Part shown: in pieces, positions 16,911 to 26,561 of the stretch | Position numbering within the stretch: position 1 is the stretch's first letter | Layout of the letters: each line of letters begins with the position of its first letter | Source: Falsihalocynthiibacter arcticus | Lineage (GTDB): Bacteria > Pseudomonadota > Alphaproteobacteria > Rhodobacterales > Rhodobacteraceae | Assembly (NCBI RefSeq): GCF_000812665.2 | Contig: NZ_CP014327.1 | Span: forward strand, 2,633,501 to 2,697,500 | Direction: 5' to 3' | DNA: 64,000 nt | Notes under the pieces: model-generated | What the model saw: only the letters and a program-made list of their open reading frames with translations | Told to the model about the DNA's origin: nothing | Database searches by the model: none | Program-made: the position numbers and the translations under genes

Positions 16911-17070
16911 GGCTTTCTCCCTGACGTCGCGTAATAGAATCCTAACAATCAACAGTCCGAGCGGAGCGTCAAGGGTTCGAATCGATTTGCGTAGATAAAA
17001 TTCGCCAAAAGGGAGGGAATAGGAAAATTAAATGCATGGATTTCAACATTTTACCCAAAAAGGAAAAGAA

Positions 17071-17079
17071 ACGAACATT
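17071..17079. promoter_or_regulatory. Possible GlpR half-site upstream of glpD
   Basis: ACGAACATT matches one half of the enterobacterial GlpR operator (W-C-G-A-A-C-A-T-W). The mirror half is not evident, so this is a weak call. It lies about 92 bases before the glpD start, in the 260-base glpR-glpD divergent region. Confidence 0.25.
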
Positions 17080-17170
17080 CGCTATTGATTTGCGGAGTGG
17101 CTTAGTGTTGTCTTAATGAATGTTGAGCGCTGGGAGGCGGCGACAGAAAATCGACGCTTGGGAGGCTTCA

Positions 17171-18769
17171 TTGAATCAACGTAATCTTCACGACATCGTG
17201 GACCTTTTCGTCATTGGCGGCGGCATCAATGGATGCGGTATTGCGCGTGACGCGGTTGGCCGTGGTTTGAGTGTTGAGTTGGCGGAAATGAACGATCTGG
17301 CCTCTGCAACGTCCTCTGCCTCCACCAAGCTTTTTCACGGCGGATTGCGCTATCTTGAGTATTTTGAGGTCCGCCTTGTTCGCGAGGCGCTGATCGAGCG
17401 CGAGACCCTTCTCAAAGCGATGCCGCATATCTCATGGCCGATGCGATTTGTGTTGCCTTACCACAAGGATATGAGGTTCGACACCGACACTCCGACTTCA
17501 AAATTGCTCAGTATTGTGATGCCTTGGATGAAGGGGCGCCGCCCTGCGTGGCTCATTCGGTTCGGGCTTTTCCTCTATGATAATCTGGGTGGTCGCCAAA
17601 TTCTGAAGGGGACAACCTCTTTGAGTTTGGCTGGAACGCCAGAAGGCGCGCCGCTGCAGGAGCGCTTTGAAAAAGCCTACGAATACTCCGATTGCTGGAT
17701 CGAAGACAGCCGCTTGGTGGTTCTGAATGCGCGGGATGCTCAGGCGCGTGGCGCAAAAATCAATGTGCGCACCAAGGTTGTGTCCGCCGAGCAAGTTGAT
17801 GGCCTTTGGGAAATTACGCTGGAGCCAAAAGGTTTGCCGCGACGTGTGGTTCGGGCCCGTATGCTGGTAAATGCGGGCGGCCCTTGGGTTGAGGATATTA
17901 TCCGCAACACGGTGCGGATCAATGCCACAGAAGGCGTGCGACTGGTGCGGGGCAGTCATATCGTGACGCCCAAATTATACGATCACGACAAATGTTATTT
18001 CTTCCAAGGCGAAGATGGTCGGATTATTTTCACAATCCCCTACGAGACTGATTTTACGTTGATCGGAACCACGGATGCCGAGCATACTGACGTGTCACAG
18101 AAGCCCGTTTGTACCCCAGAAGAGCAAGCCTATCTTGTTGAATTTGCGTCGAAGTATTTGAAAACGCCTGTCACCACGGATGATATCGTCTGGACCTATT
18201 CCGGCGTGCGCCCTTTGTATGATGACGGCGCGACCTCTGCGACGGCGGCAACCCGTGACTATGTGTTGAAAGTTGATGAATCCGCGGGAGCGCCAATCCT
18301 GAACATCTTTGGCGGTAAGATCACCACCTATCGCCGGTTGGCCGAGAACGCGTTTAAAAAGATAGCGCCATTTTTTCCAAATGCAGGCGAACCCTGGACC
18401 GCAGGAGTTCCAATGCCGGGAGGGGATTTTCCCGTTGATGGGGTCGCGGATTTGCAAGCGCGGCTTACGGCGCAATACCCGTTTTTAACTGAACGCTGGG
18501 CAGTGCGGCTGATCAAAGCCTATGGCTTGGATGCCTTTGAGGTTCTTGGGGATGCGAAAACAGAATCCGATCTGGGGCAGCCTTTTGGTGCTACACTGAC
18601 TGAACGGGAAGTTATCTGGCTGGTGCAAAAGGAGTTTGCACGTTCCGCAGAAGACATCGTTTGGCGTCGTTCAAAATTAGGCCTACGCTTGTCCAAAGAC
18701 GAAATCGAAATGCTTGACGCATGGCTGGCCAAAGCGCCCGTAATGTCATTGCAGCAAGGCGCAGTGTAA
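17171..18769 (+). CDS. glpD: Aerobic glycerol-3-phosphate dehydrogenase
   Basis: FAD-linked membrane-associated enzyme that oxidises glycerol-3-phosphate to dihydroxyacetone phosphate and feeds electrons to quinone. About 532 residues from the TTG at 17171, chosen because GGAGG sits 5 bases upstream; reading from 17120 would bury that site. FAD-binding DLFVIGGGINGCGIARDAVG near the N-terminus; STKLFHGGLRYLEYFE motif at about 50; IIFTIPYETDFTLIGTTD and GGKITTYRRLAENA are standard GlpD signatures; a C-terminal helical domain follows. First gene of the plus-strand glycerol operon. Confidence 0.95.
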   Translation: MNQRNLHDIVDLFVIGGGINGCGIARDAVGRGLSVELAEMNDLASATSSASTKLFHGGLRYLEYFEVRLVREALIERETLLKAMPHISWPMRFVLPYHKDMRFDTDTPTSKLLSIVMPWMKGRRPAWLIRFGLFLYDNLGGRQILKGTTSLSLAGTPEGAPLQERFEKAYEYSDCWIEDSRLVVLNARDAQARGAKINVRTKVVSAEQVDGLWEITLEPKGLPRRVVRARMLVNAGGPWVEDIIRNTVRINATEGVRLVRGSHIVTPKLYDHDKCYFFQGEDGRIIFTIPYETDFTLIGTTDAEHTDVSQKPVCTPEEQAYLVEFASKYLKTPVTTDDIVWTYSGVRPLYDDGATSATAATRDYVLKVDESAGAPILNIFGGKITTYRRLAENAFKKIAPFFPNAGEPWTAGVPMPGGDFPVDGVADLQARLTAQYPFLTERWAVRLIKAYGLDAFEVLGDAKTESDLGQPFGATLTEREVIWLVQKEFARSAEDIVWRRSKLGLRLSKDEIEMLDAWLAKAPVMSLQQGAV

Positions 18770-18790
18770 GCTGCGGATAGGGAGAGAGAA

Positions 18791-19882
18791 ATGTCACTTG
18801 TTCTAGAGGGCGTGTCGAAGGTTGCGAATGGCCAGACACATATTTACCCCACCGACTTAGAGCTGCAGTCCGGCACTATGAATGTTTTGCTTGGGCCAAC
18901 CTCATCGGGCAAGACATCCTTGATGCGTTTGATGGCTGGACTCGATGTGCCTAATACGGGCAAAGTTATCTGGAACGGTCAGGATGTGACAGGCATGCGT
19001 GTGCAGGAGCGCGGGATTGCCATGGTCTATCAACAGTTCATTAATTACCCGTCGATGAGTGTTTACGACAATATCGCCAGCCCGATGCGCCTTTTGGGGC
19101 AATCGGCGGACCAGATCGACAAGGCCGTTAAGAAGGCCGCCGACCTGATGAAACTAGCACCGTTTCTTGAGCGCAAGCCGCTTGAGCTTTCGGGTGGTCA
19201 GCAACAGCGGTGTGCGTTGGCGCGGGCGCTGGTGAAGGATGCGGGCCTTGTTTTGCTGGATGAGCCATTGGCAAACCTCGACTATAAGCTGCGCGAAGAA
19301 TTGCGCGCCGAGATCCCGAAAATCTTTGAGGAAGCTGGCTCGATCTTTGTCTATGCGACCACGGAACCCGAAGAAGCACTATTGTTGGGTGGCAACACCG
19401 CGACCCTCTGGGAAGGCAAAATCACCCAATTTGGGTTGACGCCTTTCGTTTACAGACAGCCCGTGGATGCGACCACCGCCCGCGTATTTTCCGATCCGCC
19501 GATGAATTTCCTCCCTGTTCAAAAGGTCGGAAACCGCTTGAAGTTTGGCAATGACCAAACAGATAGCGCGGCTTCGGGGGCCTTTGCTGATCTTAAGGAT
19601 GGCCGTTACGTCGCGGGGTTCCGACCCAACCATCTGAAGCTTGAAAAGCACACGCAAGGCGCTCTGGAATTCACGGGTAAGCTGAACGTAACCGAGATAA
19701 CGGGGTCGGAAACATTCATCCACCTCGACCACCACGGCGAAAACTGGGTTGGTTTGGTGCATGGCGTGAAGATACTGGAAATTGGCGCTTCGTTGAAGGT
19801 CTATCTGGATCAAAGCCATGTTTACATCTTTGCAGAAGATGGCACTTCGGTCGCCCCAGCAACTTATGCAACCGCAGCCTGA
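18791..19882 (+). CDS. glpS: Glycerol ABC importer ATPase GlpS; switch His missing
   Basis: One of two different ATPases of the GlpSTPQV-type glycerol importer known from Rhizobium leguminosarum. 363 residues. Walker A GPTSSGKTS (about 35), Q-loop YQQF, canonical signature LSGGQQQR (about 135) and Walker B LLDEPLANLD (about 155) are present. The H-loop reads FVYATTEPEEA where importers have V-T-H-D-Q, so the switch His is replaced by Thr. A TOBE-like C-terminal domain follows. GGGAGAGAG ribosome site; 21 bases after glpD. Confidence 0.92.
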   Translation: MSLVLEGVSKVANGQTHIYPTDLELQSGTMNVLLGPTSSGKTSLMRLMAGLDVPNTGKVIWNGQDVTGMRVQERGIAMVYQQFINYPSMSVYDNIASPMRLLGQSADQIDKAVKKAADLMKLAPFLERKPLELSGGQQQRCALARALVKDAGLVLLDEPLANLDYKLREELRAEIPKIFEEAGSIFVYATTEPEEALLLGGNTATLWEGKITQFGLTPFVYRQPVDATTARVFSDPPMNFLPVQKVGNRLKFGNDQTDSAASGAFADLKDGRYVAGFRPNHLKLEKHTQGALEFTGKLNVTEITGSETFIHLDHHGENWVGLVHGVKILEIGASLKVYLDQSHVYIFAEDGTSVAPATYATAA

Positions 19883-19893
19883 GGGACATTCAA

Positions 19894-20973
19894 ATGGCAA
19901 AAATCACCCTCGAAAATCTGGCACATTCGTACCTGCCCAATCCGAAAAGCGACGACGACTACGCGCTGAAAGAATTGAACCACGACTGGGTGGATGGCGA
20001 AGCTTACGCCCTGCTTGGGTCGTCAGGTTGTGGCAAGTCCACGCTGCTCAACATCATTTCGGGTCTACTACATCCTAGCCAGGGTCGTATCCTGTTTAAT
20101 GACCGTGACGTGACAATGGAGCCGACGACGCAGCGCAATATCGCGCAGGTTTTCCAGTTTCCCGTTGTTTATGATACAATGACCGTGCACGACAATCTGG
20201 CGTTTCCGCTGCGCAACCGTGGGGCTGATCCCGCCTATATCAAAGAACGCGTTCAGCAAATAGCGGCGATGATTGGCATGGAGGCCACCCTTGGTCACAA
20301 GGCGCGCGGGCTGACTGCGGACGCAAAACAGAAGATTTCGTTGGGACGTGGCATGGTGCGCGAAGACGTGAATGCGCTTTTGTTTGATGAGCCGCTGACC
20401 GTGATTGACCCACATATGAAATGGGAATTGCGCACACAGCTTAAATCGCTGCACCACGAATTCGGCCACACGATGATCTATGTGACCCACGACCAGACCG
20501 AGGCCCTGACTTTTGCGGATAAAGTGGTGGTTATGTATGACGGGCGGGTTGTGCAAATGGGTACACCGCAAGAACTTTTTGAAACGCCAGCGCATACGTT
20601 TGTTGGCTATTTCATCGGCTCTCCGGGGATGAATGTTCTGTCTGCCGAAGTGACGGGAAATACCGCCCTGATTGGTGGCACAGAGATCGCGCTTGGCAAA
20701 GGCTATGGCAGTCCAAAAGGCAAAGTCGAACTTGGCGTTCGGCCCGAATTTACCGCGCTCGTTGCGGGTAACGAAGGTCTGCCCGTGACCATTAAGCGGG
20801 TCGAGGATGTTGGCCGCCACAAAATCGTGCGCGCCGATTTCCAAGGGACCGAGATCAATATCCTCGCCGAAGAAGGTGCTAACATTTCACCCGACATGAA
20901 CCGAGTCGTGTTCGATACGGCTGGAGTGAACGTCTATTCCGATAGTTGGCGGGTTCCCCCGCAAGGAGCGTGA
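19894..20973 (+). CDS. glpT: Glycerol ABC importer ATPase GlpT; degenerate signature motif
   Basis: Second ATPase of the glycerol importer, 359 residues. Walker A LGSSGCGKST (about 49), Q-loop QVFQFPVVYDT, Walker B LLFDEPLTVIDP and the switch His in IYVTHDQTEA are intact. The ABC signature is not: LSGGQ is replaced by LTADAKQKISLGRGM (about 140). With GlpS this predicts a heterodimer with one canonical ATP site (GlpT Walker/His with GlpS signature) and one degenerate site (GlpS Walker without His, facing the GlpT pseudo-signature). Not to be confused with the enterobacterial glycerol-3-phosphate antiporter of the same name. Confidence 0.92.
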   Translation: MAKITLENLAHSYLPNPKSDDDYALKELNHDWVDGEAYALLGSSGCGKSTLLNIISGLLHPSQGRILFNDRDVTMEPTTQRNIAQVFQFPVVYDTMTVHDNLAFPLRNRGADPAYIKERVQQIAAMIGMEATLGHKARGLTADAKQKISLGRGMVREDVNALLFDEPLTVIDPHMKWELRTQLKSLHHEFGHTMIYVTHDQTEALTFADKVVVMYDGRVVQMGTPQELFETPAHTFVGYFIGSPGMNVLSAEVTGNTALIGGTEIALGKGYGSPKGKVELGVRPEFTALVAGNEGLPVTIKRVEDVGRHKIVRADFQGTEINILAEEGANISPDMNRVVFDTAGVNVYSDSWRVPPQGA

Positions 20974-21026
20974 CATGATGATGAAATCGAAAACCCCGCC
21001 CTTCACATCTTTGCAAGGAATGAGCC

Positions 21027-21899
21027 ATGAATAAGACAGTCAACCAAAAGGCCTGGTTCCTCGTTTTACCAGTGCTGCTCCTTGTCGCGTTTTCTGCGGT
21101 TATTCCTTTGATGACCGTTGTGAATTATTCGGTTCAAGACACCTTCGGAAAAAACGTATTTTTCTGGGCTGGCCTCGATTGGTTCCGTGATATGATGGCC
21201 TCAGAACGCATGTGGAATGCGCTGGGTCGCCAGATCGCGTTTTCCTGTATCATCCTTGCCATTGAAATTCCGCTGGGGATTTTCGTGGCGCTGAACATGC
21301 CGAAAAAAGGGTTCTGGGCCTCGTTTTGCCTGATCCTGATGTCGTTGCCCTTACTTATTCCGTGGAACGTTGTGGGCACCATTTGGCAGATTTTCGGGCG
21401 CGTTGATATTGGTCTTTTGGGCTATACACTGGCCGCCTTGGGGATTGATTATAACTACACCCAAGACTTCTATGCTGCATGGGTGACCGTCATTGTGATG
21501 GATGTTTGGCACTGGACTTCGTTAGTTGCGCTTTTGGCTTATGCGGGGCTTCAGTCGATCCCCGATGCCTATTACCAAGCAGCGAAAATCGACCAAGCCA
21601 GCCGTTGGAAAGTATTCCGCTTTATTGAGCTGCCCAAGATCATGGGCGTCCTTATGATCGCGATCCTGTTGCGCTTTATGGACAGCTTTATGATCTACAC
21701 CGAGCCTTTCGTGGTGACGGGTGGTGGACCGGGAAATTCGACGACGTTCTTGTCGATTGACTTGGTCAAGATGGCGCTAGGACAGTTTGATCTTGGCCCC
21801 GCAGCCGCCTTCTCGATCATGTATTACCTCGTGATCCTGTTGATTTCATACGTCTTCTACACTGTGATGACGAACCTTGATAAAAGGGATGGCCACTGA
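21027..21899 (+). CDS. glpP: Glycerol ABC importer permease GlpP
   Basis: MalF-type inner-membrane permease, 290 residues, six helices. The EAA loop is YYQAAKIDQASRWKVFRFIE, preceded by VIVMDVWHWTSLV. The stop codon overlaps the glpQ start by one base (TGATG), so the two are translated together. The 53-base gap before the gene carries a short ATG-rich stretch with no convincing gene. Paralogous to the permease at 15242-16117. Confidence 0.92.
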   Translation: MNKTVNQKAWFLVLPVLLLVAFSAVIPLMTVVNYSVQDTFGKNVFFWAGLDWFRDMMASERMWNALGRQIAFSCIILAIEIPLGIFVALNMPKKGFWASFCLILMSLPLLIPWNVVGTIWQIFGRVDIGLLGYTLAALGIDYNYTQDFYAAWVTVIVMDVWHWTSLVALLAYAGLQSIPDAYYQAAKIDQASRWKVFRFIELPKIMGVLMIAILLRFMDSFMIYTEPFVVTGGGPGNSTTFLSIDLVKMALGQFDLGPAAAFSIMYYLVILLISYVFYTVMTNLDKRDGH

Positions 21900-22747
21900 T
21901 GTCTGATTTTACCAACACAGCGCAAAAGCGTGGCTTTGCTTTACCCAAGATCAGAGGCAACGCCATTGTTATGGGCCTTTACTTGCTGTTCTTGCTTTTG
22001 CCGATCTATTGGCTTTTGAACATGAGCCTCAAGACCAACTCGGAGATTTTGAACAACTTCACCCTTTGGCCACAGGATTTGACCTTCGACAACTACCTGA
22101 CGATCCTGACGGATCCGTCGTGGTACACGGGCTATCTGAATTCGATGACTTATGTGGTCATGAATATGGTGATCTCCCTCGCGGTTGCGCTGCCAGCGGC
22201 TTACGCTTTCAGTCGTTATACTTTCCTTGGGGATAAGCATTTGTTCTTTTGGTTGCTCACCAATCGGATGGCGCCCCCCGCCGTTTTCGCGCTGCCGTTT
22301 TTTCAGCTCTATAGCTCGGTCGGGTTGTTCGACACGCATATTGCCGTCGCTCTCGCGCACTGCCTGTTTAACGTGCCGTTGGCGGTTTGGATCTTGGAAG
22401 GGTTTATGCGGGGTGTGCCGAAAGAAATCGACGAGACCGCCTATATCGACGGCTATTCTTTCCCACGGTTCTTTATTCGGATTTTCACGCCCTTGGTTGC
22501 CTCTGGTATTGGGGTCACCGCGTTCTTCTTGTTCATGTTCAGCTGGGTTGAATTGCTTCTAAGCCGGACGTTGACCAGTGTGAATGCGAAACCGATTGCC
22601 GCCACAATGACACGGACCGTCGGTGCCGCAGGGATCGACTGGGGTGTGCTCGCAGCAGCGGGCGTCCTGACGATCGTTCCCGGTGCATTGGTGATCTATT
22701 TTGTCCGTAACTACATCGCCAAAGGCTTTGCCTTGGGTCGCGTGTAA
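21899..22747 (+). CDS. glpQ: Glycerol ABC importer permease GlpQ
   Basis: MalG-type permease, 282 residues, six helices, partner of GlpP. EAA loop DETAYIDGYSFPRFFIRIF; further markers AYAFSRYTFLGDKHLF and ALAHCLFNVP. It starts on the last base of the glpP stop and is followed 23 bases later by glpU. Paralogous to the permease at 14436-15239. Confidence 0.92.
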   Translation: MSDFTNTAQKRGFALPKIRGNAIVMGLYLLFLLLPIYWLLNMSLKTNSEILNNFTLWPQDLTFDNYLTILTDPSWYTGYLNSMTYVVMNMVISLAVALPAAYAFSRYTFLGDKHLFFWLLTNRMAPPAVFALPFFQLYSSVGLFDTHIAVALAHCLFNVPLAVWILEGFMRGVPKEIDETAYIDGYSFPRFFIRIFTPLVASGIGVTAFFLFMFSWVELLLSRTLTSVNAKPIAATMTRTVGAAGIDWGVLAAAGVLTIVPGALVIYFVRNYIAKGFALGRV

Positions 22748-22770
22748 GAAAAGAAAGAGGAGAAACAAGT

Positions 22771-23043
22771 ATGGAATGGATGGCATGGACTTGGCCGACC
22801 GCCGCTTTCTTTGGGGTTATCGCGGCAACGCTGATTACTTTTACGACCCTTGCGATTAAATTCCCCGAGGTGCCGCGCAATGGCGTCCTTGGGATTGAAA
22901 CAACGCGCGGTGACCGACTGTTCATCACGCTACTTGGCTCGGCCTTTATTAATCTGGCTTGGCTTGGAATGCTCAGTGCCCCCCAATGGGGAGCCCTGAT
23001 CGTATGTCTCTTTTATGCCATCGCGGTTTTCCGCTGGGTATAA
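22771..23043 (+). CDS. glpU: Small membrane protein GlpU (DUF2160-type)
   Basis: 90 residues with three hydrophobic segments (about 1-25, 45-65 and 70-88). Small proteins of this kind sit between glpQ and glpV in rhizobial glycerol operons; the sequence start MEWMAWTWPTAAFF and the middle KFPEVPRNGVLGIETTRGDR fit that family. AGAGGAGAAACA ribosome site. Its function is not established; a stabilising or assembly subunit of the importer is plausible. The stop is followed by a hairpin before glpV. Confidence 0.82.
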   Translation: MEWMAWTWPTAAFFGVIAATLITFTTLAIKFPEVPRNGVLGIETTRGDRLFITLLGSAFINLAWLGMLSAPQWGALIVCLFYAIAVFRWV

Positions 23044-23058
23044 GGGACGGCATTATGG

Positions 23059-23087
23059 GGCGGTCCCAATTATAAAAAATGACCGCC
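23059..23087 (+). repeat. Stem-loop between glpU and glpV
   Basis: GGCGGTC and GACCGCC form a 7-bp stem around a 15-base AT-rich loop, 16 bases after glpU and 30 bases before the glpV start. It may act in mRNA processing that separates the binding-protein message from the membrane-protein message. Confidence 0.4.
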
Positions 23088-23116
23088 TTACTTGTTCTAT
23101 TTTTGGGAGGACTAAA

Positions 23117-24841
23117 ATGAACTTACGACTACTTAAAGGGACGACTGCGCTCGGACTTGCAGCTTGCATGCTCACCGCGCCGGCGTTCGCAGACATGGAG
23201 GCCGGCAAGGCTTTCCTCGACAGCGAGATCGGCGATCTTTCGACGCTGTCGCGTGCCGATCAAGAAGCTGAACTTCAGTTTTTTGTCGATGCGGCACAGC
23301 CGTACCAAGGCATGTCGATCAACGTTGTCTCCGAAACAATCGGAACGCACGAGTATGAGGCCAATGTTTTGGCTCCAGCGTTCGAAGCCATCACCGGCAT
23401 CAAGGTCACACATGACCTGATCGGCGAGGGCGATGTTGTTGAAAAGCTGCAAACACAAATGCAGTCGGGCGAAAATATCTATGACGCCTATATCAACGAC
23501 TCCGATTTGATCGGGACGCACTGGCGTTACCAACAGGCGCGTAACTTGACCGACTGGATGGCGGGTGAGGGTGCTTCTGTTACCAACCCCAACCTTGATC
23601 TGGAAGATTTTATTGGTCTTTCATTCACCACGGGTCCGGATGGCAAAATTTATCAGTTGCCAGACCAACAATTCGCGAACCTTTACTGGTTCCGGTATGA
23701 TTGGTTCAACGACGAGCAAAACAAAGCGGACTTCAAAGAGAAGTACGGCTACGATCTCGGCGTTCCTGTAAACTGGTCCGCCTATGAGGACATCGCTGAA
23801 TTCTTCACGGGTCGTGACTTGTCGCGTCTTGGCGTAGAAGGCGAAGTCTTTGGCAACATGGACTATGGCAAAAAAGACCCATCCTTGGGTTGGCGCTATA
23901 CTGATGCGTGGTTGTCCATGGCTGGCGCTGGGGACGAAGGCGTGCCAAACGGTCTGCCAGTTGACGAATGGGGTATCCGCGTTAACGAAAACTCACAGCC
24001 TGTTGGCTCGTGCGTTGCGCGTGGCGGTGCCACAAACGGCCCAGCAGCAGTTTACGCTGTGACCAAAGCAATCGAATGGTTGGAAAAATATTCTCCACCC
24101 GCGGCTGCTGGTATGACATTCTCCGAAGCGGGCCCAATTCCTGCACAGGGTAATGTTGCTCAACAAATGTTCTGGTACACGGCCTTTACTGCGGCCTCGG
24201 TTGAGCCTGATCTGCCTGTGATGAACGAAGATGGTACGCCAAAATGGCGTATGGCCCCTTCGCCACACGGCGCATATTGGACTGAAGGAACAAAAATCGG
24301 CTACCAAGATGCCGGTTCTTGGACTTTGATGAAATCCACTCCTGTGGATCGTGCTCAAGCGGCTTGGCTCTATGCCCAATTCGTTACGTCCAAAACTGTT
24401 GACGTGAAGAAAAGCCATGTTGGCCTCACATTCATCCGTGAATCCACAATCCAGCATGATAGCTTTACCGAACGTGCACCAAAACTTGGTGGTCTCGTTG
24501 AATTCTACCGTTCGCCAGCGCGCGTTCAGTGGTCGCCAACAGGTACAAACGTACCTGACTATCCAAAATTGGCACAGTTGTGGTGGCAGAACATCGGCGA
24601 CGCAATGTCCGGTGCGAAGACTCCACAAGAGGCCCTCGACACGCTTTGCGCAGACCAAGAAAAGGTTATGATCCGTCTTGAGCGTGCAGGTGTCCAAGGT
24701 GATATCGGTCCGAAAATGAACGAAGAGAGCGATCCTTCTTTCTGGCTCGATCAGCCTGGTTCGCCAAAAGCGAAACTGGCCAACGAAGACGAAGATCCCG
24801 TCACGATTTCCTATGACGAGCTGATCAAGTCTTGGCAGTAA
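23117..24841 (+). CDS. glpV: Glycerol ABC importer substrate-binding protein GlpV
   Basis: Periplasmic binding protein, about 574 residues, unusually long for a binding protein but normal for this glycerol-specific family. The start is the ATG at 23117 with GGGAGG upstream; the reading from 23015 overlaps glpU and lacks a signal. Signal peptide MNLRLLKGTTALGLAACMLT then APAFA-DM. The mature protein carries Trp-rich regions typical of sugar/polyol binding (YQLPDQQFANLYWFRYDWF, LGWRYTDAWLSMAG). Flanked by hairpins on both sides, in line with high, separately tuned expression. Confidence 0.93.
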   Translation: MNLRLLKGTTALGLAACMLTAPAFADMEAGKAFLDSEIGDLSTLSRADQEAELQFFVDAAQPYQGMSINVVSETIGTHEYEANVLAPAFEAITGIKVTHDLIGEGDVVEKLQTQMQSGENIYDAYINDSDLIGTHWRYQQARNLTDWMAGEGASVTNPNLDLEDFIGLSFTTGPDGKIYQLPDQQFANLYWFRYDWFNDEQNKADFKEKYGYDLGVPVNWSAYEDIAEFFTGRDLSRLGVEGEVFGNMDYGKKDPSLGWRYTDAWLSMAGAGDEGVPNGLPVDEWGIRVNENSQPVGSCVARGGATNGPAAVYAVTKAIEWLEKYSPPAAAGMTFSEAGPIPAQGNVAQQMFWYTAFTAASVEPDLPVMNEDGTPKWRMAPSPHGAYWTEGTKIGYQDAGSWTLMKSTPVDRAQAAWLYAQFVTSKTVDVKKSHVGLTFIRESTIQHDSFTERAPKLGGLVEFYRSPARVQWSPTGTNVPDYPKLAQLWWQNIGDAMSGAKTPQEALDTLCADQEKVMIRLERAGVQGDIGPKMNEESDPSFWLDQPGSPKAKLANEDEDPVTISYDELIKSWQ

Positions 24842-24851
24842 AAACCTGATT

Positions 24852-24875
24852 TTGGGGCCATTCAGGTGGCCCCAA
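24852..24875 (+). terminator. Hairpin terminator/attenuator between glpV and glpK
   Basis: Perfect 9-bp stem TTGGGGCCA/TGGCCCCAA with a 6-base loop followed by TTTAAT, 10 bases after the glpV stop. Strong enough to reduce read-through into glpK, leaving binding protein in excess over kinase. Confidence 0.68.
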
Positions 24876-24989
24876 TTTAATACTCAATCGACATTTCTTT
24901 GGACGAACGGTGGGCCAACCGGCCAAAGAAACGGGCGGTCGCTTTTATCGGTGGCCGCCTACCTACATTAAAAGCATGGTGGAAATAGC

Positions 24990-26477
24990 ATGACCTACAT
25001 CCTCGCGATTGACCAAGGCACGACCTCAACACGTGCGATTGTGTTTGATAGAACGATGGCCGTCGTTACCAGCGAACAACAAGAGTTCGCCCAACATTTC
25101 CCCCACTCCGGCTGGGTTGAACACGCGCCCGCCGACCTGTGGAATACCACGCTTGCCGCCTGTCATGGGGCGATCAAACATGCCGAAATCTCACCCACAG
25201 ATATTGCCGCCATCGGGATCACCAACCAACGCGAAACCACAATTGTTTGGGACAAGATCACGGGCGAACCCCTTTATAACGCTATTGTTTGGCAAGACCG
25301 GCGCACGGCCAATCAATGCCGTACCCTGCGCGAGGCTGGCCATGAAGAGATGATCACCGCGCGTACAGGTCTTTTACTGGACCCTTATTTTTCGGGTACA
25401 AAACTCAAATGGGTTTTGGACCATGTTGAGGGCGCACGCGAACGTGCCGCCAAGGGTGAATTGCTCTTTGGTACCGTCGATAGTTTCCTGATTTGGAAGC
25501 TGACGGGGGGCGCAGTTCATGCCACAGATGCAACAAATGCCGCGCGCACAATGCTTTACGACATTCGCAAAGGCCGTTGGAGCAAAACGATTTGCGACCT
25601 GCTTGAAATCCCGATGGAGATGTTACCAGAGGTCAAGGATTGCGCCGCTGATTTCGGTAAAACGGACGCGGATTTGTTTGGCCGCGCGATCCCGATTTGT
25701 GGCGTTGCTGGCGATCAACAAGCCGCGACCATCGGGCAGGCGTGTTTTCAGCCGGGTATGATGAAATCGACCTACGGCACGGGGTGTTTTGCGCTTTTGA
25801 ATACGGGCGAAACTCCTGTTGTGTCGCAAAATCGCTTGCTGACCACGATCGCCTATCAACTGGACGGAAAACCTACCTACGCGCTTGAGGGGTCTATTTT
25901 TGTTGCCGGAGCCGTTGTGCAATGGCTGCGTGATGGGTTGCAAATCATCCAAGACGCCTCGGAGACGCAAGCGCTGGCTGAACAGGCGGACCCGCATCAA
26001 AATATTGTTTTGGTCCCCGCCTTTGTGGGCCTCGGTGCACCCTATTGGAATGCGGAATGTCGAGGGGCTGTTTTTGGGCTAACCCGTGGATCTGGACCCG
26101 CGGAAATGGCCAAGGCCGCACTGGAAAGTGTTGGTTATCAGACCCGTGATTTATTGGATGCCATGTCCGCTGATTGGCAAGCGACAGGTGTTCAACCAAC
26201 CCTGCGGGTTGATGGTGGCATGTCGCAAAACGATTGGGCGATGCAGTTCCTTTCGGATATTATCGCCGCCCCTGTGGACCGCCCAATGAACCTCGAAACC
26301 ACGGCCCTTGGTGTGGCATGGCTCGCGGGAATGCATGTTGGTGTTTACCCTGATCAGGCAGAATTTGCAGAACAATGGGCCCGTGAAACCCAATTTGTAC
26401 CGCATATGGACGAGGCCCAACGCCAAGAAAAATATACAACTTGGAAAAAAGCCGTCGACGCGACACTTAGCTTTTAG
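24990..26477 (+). CDS. glpK: Glycerol kinase
   Basis: Phosphorylates glycerol to glycerol-3-phosphate with ATP, trapping it in the cytoplasm for GlpD. 495 residues, the usual length. FGGY-family markers: [13 protein letters not shown] (phosphate loop), [14 protein letters not shown] with the glycerol-binding Arg-Glu pair, [29 protein letters not shown] and a C-terminal ALGVAWLAG. Last gene of the plus-strand glp operon, separated from glpV by 148 bases with a hairpin; converges with a GntR gene 84 bases further on. Confidence 0.96.
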   Translation: MTYILAIDQGTTSTRAIVFDRTMAVVTSEQQEFAQHFPHSGWVEHAPADLWNTTLAACHGAIKHAEISPTDIAAIGITNQRETTIVWDKITGEPLYNAIVWQDRRTANQCRTLREAGHEEMITARTGLLLDPYFSGTKLKWVLDHVEGARERAAKGELLFGTVDSFLIWKLTGGAVHATDATNAARTMLYDIRKGRWSKTICDLLEIPMEMLPEVKDCAADFGKTDADLFGRAIPICGVAGDQQAATIGQACFQPGMMKSTYGTGCFALLNTGETPVVSQNRLLTTIAYQLDGKPTYALEGSIFVAGAVVQWLRDGLQIIQDASETQALAEQADPHQNIVLVPAFVGLGAPYWNAECRGAVFGLTRGSGPAEMAKAALESVGYQTRDLLDAMSADWQATGVQPTLRVDGGMSQNDWAMQFLSDIIAAPVDRPMNLETTALGVAWLAGMHVGVYPDQAEFAEQWARETQFVPHMDEAQRQEKYTTWKKAVDATLSF

Positions 26478-26561
26478 GCGGTATCGGTTCTTCGCGCATA
26501 CCGTACCAATGCGAAAAACCTTTCTCAAACAGCAGGGTAAACATCCGATCCGCCCGTTGCT

